64,000 nucleotides of DNA from Eubacterium uniforme (GCF_900167115.1 NZ_FUXZ01000006.1:135173-199172), one strand, 5' to 3'; positions 8,572 through 18,327 are shown, counted from the stretch's first letter. Program-made: numbers and translations. Notes: generated from the sequence alone by a model not told the origin.

Positions 8572-9828
8572 TTACTTCTTTGAAAAAATCTTTCTCAGTT
8601 CCCTGTAAGTTAAGGTTTTGTTATACATCAATTCACACACCAATTCGTATAAAACTTCTATGTTTTCTACGATGATTTTCTTGGCGTCACTGTAACATCT
8701 TTCAAGTTCTGAAACTACCATTCGTTCCATATTTCCTCGTGAATATTCTGATGGCATACCGAAATCATATCCCGAGAATCCAGACGTACAATTTTGACCT
8801 ATCATATTTTCTAATATGGATGTTGCTATCTTTATATCCGCCCTACATCCTACATCAGCATCACCATAATAAATTTCCGTTGCTGCTTTACCGGCAAGTT
8901 TTCTTATAACATCGTTTCTTTGCGCATTTGCTGAATAATCAAAGTCCTCATTTTGATCAATAACCACAACACCTTTTTCACCACTTTCTGAACAAAAAAC
9001 TGAAATCAAACTGACTGAATCAGCTGTTAAAATTTCAGAAACTAACGCATGCCCTGCCTCATGTACTGCAACTCTTTCCATGTTTTTCTCTACTATTGGA
9101 TTAATGAATTCCGGTGCATTATGAATCAATCTTAAATATGCCTTTATCAAATCATCCTGCTCAATCTTTTCTCGTTCATCAAATCCAGCATATATTGTCG
9201 CTTCATTCACTATTGTCTCAAGTTCAGCACAAGAAAGGCCTGAAAAAATCTTTGTAATTTCATCCATATTGATTTTTCCAACACATTTCTTCTGACTAAG
9301 ATAATGCTCAATAATTCTCCTCGCTTCTTCATTCTTAGGCTTTCTCATCCTGATTATCTTATCAAAACGCCCCGACCTAATAAGCGAATCCGGCAAACAA
9401 TATTTATCATTTACCGTAGCTAAAACAAAAACTATATCATCCCTACACTCATCGATACACGCCTGAACGGTAACATATTCTTCAGCATCACAATGACATT
9501 CATCTTCATTTGCGAACTTATCCATATCATCTAAAAAAACAATACTATACGGACTCTTTCTAGCCCTAGCAAATGCTTCCCTTATCTCATCTAAAAATGC
9601 TCCATCTGATTTATCCTTTCTTACTACTACAACCTTACGTCCACTCTCTTTAGCAAATGCTTCCGCCATCAAAGATTTACCAATTCCAGGTATCCCTTCT
9701 AGTAGAATTCCTCTTGGCATCCCAACCCCAAGTTCCATATATTTCTCAGGATTTTTCAAAATATCACAATACCTAAACAAATCAATTTTCACATCATCAT
9801 AACCAATTATTTTATCAAATTCACTCAT
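8572..9828 (-). CDS. Soluble FtsH-like AAA+ ATPase with M41 metallopeptidase domain
   Basis: A 418-residue ATP-dependent zinc protease. Walker A GIPGIGKS is at 45-52, Walker B SIVFLDD at 95-101 and the arginine-finger region RSGRFDK near 151-157. The M41 zinc site HEAGH is at 256-260, and the third ligand is probably Asp331 in GCRADIKIAT. FtsH is normally about 600 residues with two N-terminal membrane helices; here these are absent, so the protein should be cytosolic. GGGAGGAG precedes the ATG. It heads a likely operon with a nuclease-like gene and perhaps the DUF6088 gene, a setting more like a defence or mobile island than housekeeping proteolysis. Targets are unknown. Confidence 0.88.
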   Translation of the reverse strand: MSEFDKIIGYDDVKIDLFRYCDILKNPEKYMELGVGMPRGILLEGIPGIGKSLMAEAFAKESGRKVVVVRKDKSDGAFLDEIREAFARARKSPYSIVFLDDMDKFANEDECHCDAEEYVTVQACIDECRDDIVFVLATVNDKYCLPDSLIRSGRFDKIIRMRKPKNEEARRIIEHYLSQKKCVGKINMDEITKIFSGLSCAELETIVNEATIYAGFDEREKIEQDDLIKAYLRLIHNAPEFINPIVEKNMERVAVHEAGHALVSEILTADSVSLISVFCSESGEKGVVVIDQNEDFDYSANAQRNDVIRKLAGKAATEIYYGDADVGCRADIKIATSILENMIGQNCTSGFSGYDFGMPSEYSRGNMERMVVSELERCYSDAKKIIVENIEVLYELVCELMYNKTLTYRELRKIFSKK

Positions 9829-9891
9829 ATCTCTCTCCTCCCTTCGTACCTTTATACTACCAACACCAATGTCCTAATTTTGGTACATAAA

Positions 9892-9915
9892 AAAGGAGCA
9901 CCTAAGTGCTCCTTT
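9892..9915 (-). terminator. Terminator after the abiE remnant
   Basis: A 10-bp stem (AAAGGAGCAC / GTGCTCCTTT) with loop CTAA; on the minus strand it runs into six T. It separates the AbiE remnant from the protease gene. A very similar stem recurs near 15.27 kb. Confidence 0.85.
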
Positions 9916-9949
9916 ACAATCATCAATCTATTTACCATCATATCAAATA

Positions 9950-10337
9950 TTAGTTTTTATCATAAATATCATTTATTAGTTTTTCCACGCTTCTAACAAC
10001 TTTATCGTAACTCAACTCTTCTACATAATAATTCTTCTCTTTATAACTATTCCATAATCTCCTTAATAATTTACTTGACTTTATATTATTTAATTCTTCA
10101 TATATCTTCTCATCCGTAAATACTGTGTCACGTTTTTTACAAGTAGCATCAAAAGCTTTCATTAATGTTTCAACGGAATATTCATCATTTACTTCTAATT
10201 CATACACATCATAAAGATCTCTCATCCTCGTATTTGCTTCACCTCTATCAATAATGGTTTGAATTTTTTGCTATATTATCATTTCCATTAGATACATTTC
10301 TAACCTTAGCTTTTAACTGTGTGGCATTATTTATCAT
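9950..10337 (-). pseudogene. AbiEii toxin remnant with the catalytic core deleted
   Basis: An ATG overlapping the abiEi stop (ATGA) begins MINNATQLKAKVRNVSNGND, the usual start of AbiEii nucleotidyltransferases, but this frame stops after about 30 codons. In another frame, from about 10270, the sequence IQTIIDRGEANTRMRDLYDV and what follows matches the C-terminal part of AbiEii and runs to the end at 9950. The middle, including the GSxxxxDxD nucleotidyltransferase motif, is missing and the frames do not join. The toxin should be inactive. The 91-codon frame starting at MRDLYDVYEL may still be translated, but there is no clear ribosome binding site. The coupled layout and homology are seen; loss of toxicity is inferred. 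Confidence 0.8.
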
Positions 10338-10927
10338 ACTAACACCTCCACATACATCATAATTTCATCATAAACTCCAAGTTTTTCTGCATACTTAACA
10401 AGTCTTGAAAGGTCTTTATCCTTACTCCTCATATATTCTAAAATCGCTGTCTGATAATTTTGAACGTCAATTTTCCCTCTACTTTTTACTAAATCACAAA
10501 TGCAACGTTCTTTATCATAACAGTTAACCGTATTTCCAAAAATGGTCTTTACTTCAGTAATTCCTAAATCGTAGTTTTCTTCTTTCTCCTGATGAACAAC
10601 AACTCCTTTTTCTCTCAACCGACTGCCACTGAATCCTTTAGGCACACTAACTCTTATATTATTATATTCCCTATCAATTAATACATGTAAGCTAAGAGCC
10701 GTCTCTCCAGAAAACACAGCCTTAGGATAACACTTCTGTAAGATAAATAAATCATCTTGCCAAGTATCCGAAGTAATATAAATTCCCTGAGCCACTCGCT
10801 CTAAATTATATTTTTTCACAAACTGTGCTAAATACGTTCTAGAAATATTTTCTTTCTCAACATCACTAGTATACAAATATCCATTATTCTTCTTAATCAA
10901 TTCATTCATAACATCAAATTTATTCAT
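10334..10927 (-). CDS. abiEi: AbiEi antitoxin of a type IV toxin-antitoxin system
   Basis: A 197-residue protein with the AbiEi layout: an N-terminal winged helix (about 1-55, with YTSDVEKENISRTYLAQF) and a C-terminal domain with LERVAQGIYIT, FSGETALSLH and CYDKERCICDLV. AbiEi proteins repress their own operon and counteract the AbiEii nucleotidyltransferase. Here the antitoxin is intact while the toxin gene downstream is a deletion remnant. The stop overlaps the remnant's start codon by 4 bases, preserving the original coupling. A pair of inverted half-sites lies in the promoter. Confidence 0.88.
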   Translation of the reverse strand: MNKFDVMNELIKKNNGYLYTSDVEKENISRTYLAQFVKKYNLERVAQGIYITSDTWQDDLFILQKCYPKAVFSGETALSLHVLIDREYNNIRVSVPKGFSGSRLREKGVVVHQEKEENYDLGITEVKTIFGNTVNCYDKERCICDLVKSRGKIDVQNYQTAILEYMRSKDKDLSRLVKYAEKLGVYDEIMMYVEVLV

Positions 10928-10947
10928 ATTATCCTCCTTTCTTTTTT

Positions 10948-10995
10948 GTTTACATTTGTGCTACTTTATATTATTTTTATATCACAGTTGTAAAC
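10948..10995 (-). promoter_or_regulatory. abiE promoter with inverted half-sites, likely AbiEi operator
   Basis: Half-sites GTTTACATTTGTG (10948-10960) and CACAGTTGTAAAC (10983-10995) are inverted and match at about 11 of 13 positions. On the minus strand the upstream half contains the -35 box TTTACA, 18 bases from TATAAA, and the other half lies just past the -10. AbiEi proteins are known to repress by binding inverted repeats around their promoter, so this is the expected site. Confidence 0.6.
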
Positions 10996-11013
10996 ATAAT
11001 TCAAGTAAAAAAT

Positions 11014-11037
11014 ACCGTCATGTTATAACATAACGGT
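11014..11037 (-). terminator. 24-bp near-perfect palindrome, probable terminator
   Basis: Arms ACCGTCATGTTA and TAACATAACGGT match at 11 of 12 positions. On the minus strand it is followed by ATTTTTTAC, so it may act as a second terminator for the surface-protein gene to its right. An operator is possible because it lies upstream of the abiE promoter. Confidence 0.5.
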
Positions 11038-11132
11038 GTTTTCAAAATATTGCCTTTTTTATATTTTATGCAGTAACTTATAATTTCAACTTTACTAATA
11101 AAACTATATAATAAGAAAAACTTACCACAAAA

Positions 11133-11154
11133 CAAGCGGCATTTCTGCCGCTTG
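11133..11154 (-). terminator. Terminator of the first leucine-rich surface gene
   Basis: Stem CAAGCGGCA / TGCCGCTTG with loop TTTC, followed on the minus strand by TTTTG. Nearly the same hairpin, with one mismatch, ends the next paralogue at 13.07 kb. Confidence 0.8.
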
Positions 11155-11169
11155 CTCTTAATCTTTGTA

Positions 11170-12930
11170 TTATTTTACAACATATTTATTTGTCTTAGCT
11201 TTCTTAAGAAGCTTCTTATATACATTCTTCTTAGCCTTAGGAACCTTAATAGTAAGTTTCTTTCCGCTCTTTCTATAGAAAGCATTCTTACCAACTTTCT
11301 TAAGTACCTTTGAATTGATAGTTACTTTTTTAAGATTCTTACAATTAGCAAATGCATTTGCTCCAATTGATTTAACATTCTTTCCAATTACAACTGATGC
11401 AATCTTCTTATTACCCTTGAATGCCTTAGCACTGATTGATGTAACTTTGTATGTAACACCATTAACTGTAATCTTAGTTGCGATCTTTACATTCTTAAGT
11501 GATTTCTTATTAAGGCCTGTAACTGTAACTTCACCAACTTTACCATTCTTGCTTCCGGCTTTAGTTATTTTGTAGATATAATTCTTACCTTCAATAGTTT
11601 CGCCTGCCTTTGGAACTTCATTACCAATTTGGATATTAGCTTTATCAGATATTTTTACAGTTACATATTTAGAATCTGCATATTTATATGCACCTGCCAA
11701 ATTAACTTTTAAAACATTTTTAAGTGTATCTGGTATAATAACATAAATATTTCCACCATTTATGCAAATTTTATTCTCTGTCTCAATTACATTACGAGCA
11801 GAAATATTACCAGCCTTTACTTCTGTTTCAAAATATTTTACGATTATTGTTCCATCATTAATTCCTACATATTTATCTCCATAAATTGCAAAATTATAAT
11901 TTAACTTATCAACTTCAGCAAAACCCTTCATAGAAATACTTATAGTTCCTCCATTCATGTTAACAATAGAAGCAGATATAACACCATTTGCAACACCTGA
12001 ATAATCAATTTTACCGCTATTCATAGTAAATACATCATTAAATTCAAAAGCCCTTTCTTTTGTATTAACACTTGATTCAATTGTAGGGCCTTCAATTCTG
12101 CATGATGCTAAGTCAGGCATACTTTCATCTGCAAGATAATAATTATCTGTACCAATAACGTGATTAGAAACATAATTTTCTGTTTCTGTTTTAAATGTTA
12201 ATTTTCCATTTCCAGTAAATACAACTGGTATATTACTATAAAACAATGACTTAGCATCAACTGTTACTGTATTATTTCCAAGAACCTTAACTTCAAATAA
12301 TCCATCTGATAATATATCTGAATCTAAAGTATATACACAAATTTCATATGGGATATTTGCATTATTCATTGTTAATACAAAATTATCTTTATCATAAGTT
12401 AAACCATTTTTTGATAAATCAACTTCAGAAATAAATTTATATCCAATTTTATTATTATAAACCATAACATAAAAGTTTGGTTTCTTAGTTGCTTTAGTTA
12501 ATTTAACATTATAATCACAACACTTTGTTGTACTAGAAATAAATGTACTGAAATAATAAACCTCACCTTTTTTTAACTTAACAAAAAATTCTACATTCTC
12601 TTTGTTTCCAGTATTTGCTGGATCAACAAGTTTACCATTATCGTCATAGGTTTGTATCCAATTGCCATTCTTATCATACACATAAACAACAGGTGCATTA
12701 GCTTTTGCATCAGTATATACATACATCAAATCATCTGTTGATGAAATGTACTTAATATACTTCTCATTTTTGTAACCGTTCGCATTAGATACTTTAACAC
12801 TATCTCCTGCTTTTGTAAGAGTACCTATAACTTTAGGATTGAACTCCTCCGCATTCACATTTTTATTCATAAATAAAAACGCTCCTGCAACCATTAATAA
12901 GACAAATAATAAATTTTTAATTTTCTTCAT
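11170..12930 (-). CDS. Secreted BspA-like leucine-rich repeat surface protein (paralogue 1)
   Basis: From the ATG 10 bases after AAGGAG the protein has about 586 residues; earlier in-frame starts lack a site. A signal peptide ends near NVNAEEF. An N-terminal domain (VIGTLTKAGDSVKV, YISSTDDLMYVYTD) looks like a jelly-roll module. The middle repeats beta-strand units with MNGGTIS/INGGNIY turns, suggesting a beta-helix. The last 110 residues carry BspA-type leucine-rich repeats (ISAKAFKGNKKIASVVIGKN and the next unit) and a lysine-rich end KKAKTNKYVVK. No LPXTG or membrane anchor is seen. Three paralogues follow the same plan in the window. The likely role is adhesion or polymer binding outside the cell; ligands are unknown. 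Confidence 0.82.
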   Translation of the reverse strand: MKKIKNLLFVLLMVAGAFLFMNKNVNAEEFNPKVIGTLTKAGDSVKVSNANGYKNEKYIKYISSTDDLMYVYTDAKANAPVVYVYDKNGNWIQTYDDNGKLVDPANTGNKENVEFFVKLKKGEVYYFSTFISSTTKCCDYNVKLTKATKKPNFYVMVYNNKIGYKFISEVDLSKNGLTYDKDNFVLTMNNANIPYEICVYTLDSDILSDGLFEVKVLGNNTVTVDAKSLFYSNIPVVFTGNGKLTFKTETENYVSNHVIGTDNYYLADESMPDLASCRIEGPTIESSVNTKERAFEFNDVFTMNSGKIDYSGVANGVISASIVNMNGGTISISMKGFAEVDKLNYNFAIYGDKYVGINDGTIIVKYFETEVKAGNISARNVIETENKICINGGNIYVIIPDTLKNVLKVNLAGAYKYADSKYVTVKISDKANIQIGNEVPKAGETIEGKNYIYKITKAGSKNGKVGEVTVTGLNKKSLKNVKIATKITVNGVTYKVTSISAKAFKGNKKIASVVIGKNVKSIGANAFANCKNLKKVTINSKVLKKVGKNAFYRKSGKKLTIKVPKAKKNVYKKLLKKAKTNKYVVK

Positions 12931-13061
12931 AACTTTTTTCTCCTTTTTTTTAATGTTTTCGTTTTTGCCTTTCACCATATACACCATTCAGGCAACACAA
13001 AAAGTCACAAAATCAAAAATTTTTTTTAAATTTTTTAAAAAAGTTTTCAAAAAGCCGAAAA

Positions 13062-13083
13062 CAAGCGACATTTCTGCCGCTTG
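13062..13083 (-). terminator. Terminator of the second leucine-rich surface gene
   Basis: CAAGCGACA / TGCCGCTTG with loop TTTC (one mismatch). It is a copy of the hairpin that ends paralogue 1, showing that the 3' flank was duplicated with the gene. Confidence 0.75.
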
Positions 13084-13098
13084 TTCTTAACATTTCTA

Positions 13099-15174
13099 TT
13101 ATTTTACAACGTATTTATTTGTCTTAGCTTTCTTAAGAAGCTTCTTATATTTTTTCTTTAATTTCTTAGGAACCTTAATAGTAAGTTTCTTACCGCCCTT
13201 TCTGTAGAACGCCTTCTTACCAACTTTCTTAAGTACCTTTGAATTGATTATTACTTTCTTAAGTTTCTTACAGTTAGCAAATGCATTTGCTCCAATCTTC
13301 TTAACAATCTTTCCAATTACAACTGAAGTAATCTTCTTATTACCCTTGAATGCCTTAGCTCCAATTGAAGTTACTTTATATGTTACACCATCGATTGTAA
13401 CCTTAGCAGCAATCTTAATCTTTTTAAGTGATTTCTTGTTAAGACCTACAACGCTAACTTCACCAACTTTACCATCCTTGCTTCCAGCTTTAGTTACTTT
13501 GTAGATATAGTCACTATTCTTAATAGTTGCTCCCACCTTTAGAGTTTCTGCTTTAACTACTGGTTTTTCTATAGTAAAACTAAGTTCCTTTTTACCTGTA
13601 AAAATACCTTTACCAGTAACTGTTACTTTAGCTGTTCCAAGATTAATATTATTGCTATATGTAACTGTATAGTCAGTGCCTTCTACAAGACCATCAACAT
13701 TAACTGCTGGTTTCTTTTCTTTTCCATCATATACACACTTTGTATATTCAAGACTACATTCAACCTTGCTCATGTCAATTGTTGAACCCTTTTGGATGTT
13801 GGCTTTATCAGATATAAATAAAATTGCTTTTTCAGGATTATACTTTTCACCTGTTGTATATAAGCCTATCCATTTATCCTCTAATGGTTTCTGAAGTCTT
13901 TCCGGCTTCACAATATAAATATTTCCACCTTTAACATTGATTTCATGAATTGATTCAATTGCATTAAACCCAGAAATATCTTCATCCTTTACATCTCCGT
14001 CTGGCTCAACATATTTTATAAATATTGTTCCACCATTAATTCTTACATAATCTTTTCCGTAAAGAGCAGTTTTATAAAATGGATCGTAGCCCGACATACC
14101 GAATATTTTTAATGAAGCACGTATACTTCCTCCATTAACTTCAGCATAATTTGTATTCAAAAGATCACTATAACATGTTGCATCAGCTACATCAATTTGA
14201 CCACCATTAACATATAGGTAATTTGTCCTTAATATGTTGTTTTCTTTTTGAATACCGGAATAAACAAACTTTCCACCATCCATAATGAAGATATTAACAT
14301 CAAAAACAATATTTTTTGTTCTAACACTTGATTCTATTGTAGGACCATTCACTCTGCATACTTTGTCCTTATTAGCCTCTATCATATTAATAATATTATA
14401 AGGAGCAAATTCGTCTGTTTTAGTTTTAAAAGTCAATTTTCCATTTCCAGTAAATACGATTGATTCAAAACTATATAATAATGATTCACTATCAGCTGTT
14501 ATGGTATTTGCTCCAAGTACTTTTATTTCAACTAATCCATCTGAAAAAATATTGGTAGTTTCAGCAGCTATTCCAAGTGCATATGGAATATTTGCATTAT
14601 TCATTGTTAATACGTAATTATTTTCATCATATTTTAAACCCGCAATCGAATTATCTGTTTGCGATAATTTTTTTGGATTATATAAGGTCTCCCCATACCA
14701 AACATCAACTACTGGTTTTTTAGTTGCCTTAATCAAATTAACATTATATTCAACCAAGTTTTCTTCGTCAAATAAGTATGTGGAGAAATAATACTCTTCA
14801 CCCTTTTTTAACTTAATAAAGATTTCAGCATTATAATAATTTCCAGTTTTTGCATAATCAATAAATTCTCCGCCAATCTGACTCATAGAATCATATTTTT
14901 CAATTAATTTGCCATCCTTATCCAATACTTCAATCACTGGATCATTAGATTTAGCGTCCGTATATAAATACATTAATTCATCCGTTGAAGAAACATATTT
15001 AAAATACTTGTTATTTTCCTTATTTGCATCCTTTACCTTTACGCTATCTCCTGCCTTTGTGAGAGTACCTATTACATTAGGTTTAAACTCTTCAGCATTT
15101 ACATTTTTATCCGAAAACAAAAATGCACCTGCAACCATGCATGAAATTAAAAATAAATTTTTAATTTTCTTCAT
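13099..15174 (-). CDS. Secreted BspA-like leucine-rich repeat surface protein (paralogue 2)
   Basis: 691 residues with the plan of paralogue 1 plus an extra module. A signal peptide (MKKIKNLFLISCMVAGAFLF) ends near NVNAEEF. The N-terminal VIGTLTKAGDSVKV domain and beta-helix-like VNGGS/INGGTI units follow. Near residue 490 there is an inserted stretch YDGKEKKPAVNVDGLVEGTD ending in GKKELSFTIEKP, typical of small Ig-like modules of Firmicute surface proteins. BspA-type repeats and the lysine-rich end KKAKTNKYVVK finish it. AGGAGGAG precedes the ATG. It is in tandem with paralogue 1 and ends with a copy of the same terminator, so the pair arose by tandem duplication. Confidence 0.83.
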   Translation of the reverse strand: MKKIKNLFLISCMVAGAFLFSDKNVNAEEFKPNVIGTLTKAGDSVKVKDANKENNKYFKYVSSTDELMYLYTDAKSNDPVIEVLDKDGKLIEKYDSMSQIGGEFIDYAKTGNYYNAEIFIKLKKGEEYYFSTYLFDEENLVEYNVNLIKATKKPVVDVWYGETLYNPKKLSQTDNSIAGLKYDENNYVLTMNNANIPYALGIAAETTNIFSDGLVEIKVLGANTITADSESLLYSFESIVFTGNGKLTFKTKTDEFAPYNIINMIEANKDKVCRVNGPTIESSVRTKNIVFDVNIFIMDGGKFVYSGIQKENNILRTNYLYVNGGQIDVADATCYSDLLNTNYAEVNGGSIRASLKIFGMSGYDPFYKTALYGKDYVRINGGTIFIKYVEPDGDVKDEDISGFNAIESIHEINVKGGNIYIVKPERLQKPLEDKWIGLYTTGEKYNPEKAILFISDKANIQKGSTIDMSKVECSLEYTKCVYDGKEKKPAVNVDGLVEGTDYTVTYSNNINLGTAKVTVTGKGIFTGKKELSFTIEKPVVKAETLKVGATIKNSDYIYKVTKAGSKDGKVGEVSVVGLNKKSLKKIKIAAKVTIDGVTYKVTSIGAKAFKGNKKITSVVIGKIVKKIGANAFANCKKLKKVIINSKVLKKVGKKAFYRKGGKKLTIKVPKKLKKKYKKLLKKAKTNKYVVK

Positions 15175-15263
15175 ACAAACTCCTCCTAAAAAAATTTATA
15201 TTCCCATTAAACGGTTCGTTTCCAATTATACCATAATACTAACCGCAATAAAACAACAAAAAA

Positions 15264-15282
15264 GGAGCACCTACGGTGCTCC
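15264..15282 (-). terminator. Terminator of the DUF4214 gene
   Basis: Stem GGAGCACC / GGTGCTCC with loop TAC, followed on the minus strand by six T and further T-rich sequence. Confidence 0.8.
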
Positions 15283-15374
15283 TACTAAAAACCAGGATAT
15301 ATATTACAACCCAAATACATTATATATTTTAATATTTTTAAGCCTTATTTATACGTCATTTATATATTTTAAAT

Positions 15375-16077
15375 TTATGGTCTTACATTATAACGTGCAC
15401 ATACGTCCTTAAATTCCTGTGCACCCATAAATGAATTAAGAACATTAATTCTTGAATTACCATTTTTAAGTGCTGCTACCCAGCCATCATAACCATGCTG
15501 ATCTGGTGCTCTATCTAATAACGCATTATAAAGAGTACTAACAAAAGATTCATCACTTACATTTTTATTTGTATATTCAGCTGAAGTTAAAAATCCTCTT
15601 GCAATTTCACTACCTGTAGCGCCATTATTAAGTGCATTTACCCAGTTTGCTAATCCCTGTGGGTCTGGATCTCTGTACAAAATGTTTTTGTATAATTTTG
15701 TAACGAAATCTGTATAACGATTTGCTGGTCTAGGAACAATTCTAAAATCAACTCTTCCTGAAACTCTACCATGGCCAATAACACCACCCATATCTGTGTA
15801 ATAATCAACCACAACATTAAGATGATAACTTCCAACAGCAAGAGATGCAAATCTAATACGTGTATTAAGTACTGTATTAATTACATTCACACTTGTACTT
15901 CCTTTTGCATCATATGAAGCTCTCTGTAAAACTGTACCACTATTGTTGCATTCCAACATTAATGTTAACGTAATTTGCTGCATTTACCTTCTGTGGACCA
16001 ACCACACCTGTTACTACTAAAACTGCTGTTAATACCGCACAAGCAACTTTCTTGATTGTCTTTGATATTGTTATCAT
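15375..16077 (-). pseudogene. Secreted DUF4214 protein broken by a frameshift after the signal peptide
   Basis: An ATG 8 bases after AGGAGG encodes a clear signal peptide (hydrophobic core CAVLTAVLVVTGVV, then QKVNAA), but that frame reaches a stop after 44 codons. The main part begins in another frame at about 15983 and runs 202 codons: a beta-strand domain and then two DUF4214 repeats (FVTKLYKNILYRDPDPQGLA and FVSTLYNALLDRAPDQHGYD). The two frames differ by one base net, so an original protein of about 230 residues was split. DUF4214 modules occur in extracellular, often glycan-linked proteins. A cytosolic product from the internal ATG is possible but unlikely to be the native form. A sequencing error would also explain it. 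Confidence 0.75.
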
Positions 16078-16243
16078 TATATAGTCCTCCTAAAAACATC
16101 CCCGATGATTTCACAATATCCCCCGTTTCTAGTAAGACAATTATATATCGCCTTTATACTCTAGTAAATAAACCTTTATCAATTATTATACTATCGTGTT
16201 TGATTTGTTAGATTATCGTTACAAATGACATTTAGTAGCTTTT

Positions 16244-16277
16244 AAAAGCCAAGTTGAAAATTATCAACTTGGCTTTT
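16244..16277. terminator. Strong terminator after the broken leucine-rich gene
   Basis: A 14-bp stem (AAAAGCCAAGTTGA / TCAACTTGGCTTTT) with a 6-base loop, T-rich at both ends. It ends the gene to its right on the minus strand. Confidence 0.85.
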
Positions 16278-16286
16278 TTCTTTAAA

Positions 16287-18327
16287 TTATTTTACAACGT
16301 ATTTATTTGTCTTAGCTTTCTTAAGTAATTTCTTATATGCTTTCTTTTTTGACTTAGGTACTTTAAATGAAATGTTCTTTCCACCCTTTCTAAAGAAAGC
16401 TTTCTTACCAACTTTTTTAAGTTTCTTTGTATTAATAGTTACTTTTTTAAGTTTCTTACAATTAGCAAATGCATATGCTCCAATTGTCTTAACATTCTTT
16501 CCAATGGTTAACTTTATAATCTTTTTGTTGCCTTTAAATGCTTTTACTCCAATTGAAGTAACTTTATATTTTATACCACCAATTGTAACCTTAGTTGCTA
16601 TGTTAATCTTTTTAAGTGATTTCTTCTTAAGACCTATAACCTTAACTTCACCAACTTCTCCAAACTTATTACCAGTTTTAGTTACCTTATAGATATAATT
16701 CTTATCTTTTATAGTTATACCAACCTCTGAAAAATCACCCTTTTTCATATTAATTACAAAACTAAATTCCTTTTTACCTGAAAAATCACCCTTTCCAGTA
16801 ATTGTTACTTTAGCTGTTCCTGGATTTACGTTATTACTATAGGCAACAATATAATCCTTTCCTTCAACAAGGCCATCAGCTTTAACGGCTGGTTTCTTTT
16901 CCATCATACACACAATCTGAATACTCAAGGCTACATTTAACCTTACTTATATCAATTGTTGATCCACTTTGTATGTTAGCTTTATTAGATATAAACGGAG
17001 TTTTTTTATCACTGGTATTTGTTTGTATACCTGCAAGTTTATCACCAAAATATTTCTTCAACTTATCTGACATAATAATATAAATATTTCCACCATTTAT
17101 ATTTATTTCCTCTCTTGAAGAAAATGTTGGATTAACATAAACAGATTCAACATTTTCTTCCGGATCAATATATTTTACAACTATTGTTCCATCATTAATT
17201 ATTATATCTTCCTGCCCCAAAAATACAGTTTCATACAATGCAAACGTATCATCTTTATTACTATATACCGAGGTTTTTGTTATTCCTCCATTTATATAAA
17301 TAGCATTTGCTGAAAAAATACTTGAAAAAACATTTCCACTCAGCGCATCTATTTCACCACCATTTATACTTATAATACGAGCCTCTATAACACTTTTATG
17401 TGAATTACCCGAATAAATGATTTTACCACTATCCATAATTAATTGTTCAACTTCTATAGGACTCTGTTCTGTATCTACATTTATATCAAATGTAGGTCCA
17501 TCTACTCTAAATACTACTGGATATGCATTTCCTTCACTAGATAAAACACTTATAGGGATATAATCATTCGTCGCCTTTTTAAAGCTTAATGTTCCATTAC
17601 CAGTAAACACAATTGAAACCTGGCTAATAATAAAAGAAAAGTAATCAACTGTTATAGTATTTTTACCAATTATTTTAATTTCCAACAAACCATCTGAAAA
17701 TAAATGTTCATAGTCAGCATTCACAAAAATCTCATATGGAATATTTGTATTATTCATAGTCAAAATATAATTATCCTTATCATATGATAACCCTAATTTT
17801 GCTATATCTTTATTTGGTAACGTTATATACCCTTCTTCATTATTATATGCATAAACATCAACTTGCGGTTTTTTATCAGTCTTAATCAGATGAACATTAT
17901 ATTCTCCAACATCACTTAAATTATTCAAAGTTGCTTCAAAATAATACTCTTCACCTTTTCTTATCTTAACAAAAAATCCTGCGTTATTTGTATTACCAGT
18001 ATTACCCAGATCAAGATAATCTCCATCCCTGCTAACCATGTTATCATAACTACCTAGCAATATACCATTCTTATCAAAAACACCAATAAGAGGATCATCA
18101 TTTTTACTATCTGTATATACATACATTAATTCATCTGTAGATGAAACATACTTAATACATTGAGAAGTTCCTTTATTAACAGGCTTAACTTTTACGCTAT
18201 CTCCATCCTTTGATAATGTACCTATTACATCAGGTTTAAACTCTTTTGCACTTACATTTTTCCCAGAGAATAAAAACGCACTTGCAACCATACATGTCAT
18301 CAATACAATACTTTTAATATTCTTCAT
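16287..18327 (-). pseudogene. BspA-like surface protein (paralogue 3) broken by loss of one 5-bp repeat unit
   Basis: The first frame runs from MKNIKSIVLMTCMVASAFLF (signal peptide, AAGGAG upstream) through the N-terminal domain and beta-helix-like units to YDGKETSR and a stop near 16882. The second frame picks up at KKPAVKADGLVEGKDYIVAY and runs through the Ig-like module, leucine-rich repeats and KKAKTNKYVVK. Paralogue 2 has GGAAAAGAAAAGAAACC at this point; here it reads GGAAAAGAAACC, one AAAAG unit shorter. Restoring 5 bases would give one protein of about 680 residues. Both halves are otherwise intact, so the break is recent or reversible by slippage. Confidence 0.85.

Noticed and set aside
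10226..10337. Separate small gene of about 30 codons after abiEi
   Set aside because: Its sequence is the start of an AbiEii toxin, so it belongs to the same pseudogene.
12931..12987. Longer N-terminus for the first leucine-rich protein
   Set aside because: The extra residues are lysine-rich, include the ribosome binding site of the internal ATG, and would spoil the signal peptide.
14909..15412. 167-residue plus-strand frame near 15 kb
   Set aside because: It mirrors the N-terminal part of a surface protein and runs through a terminator; the composition is that of an antisense shadow.
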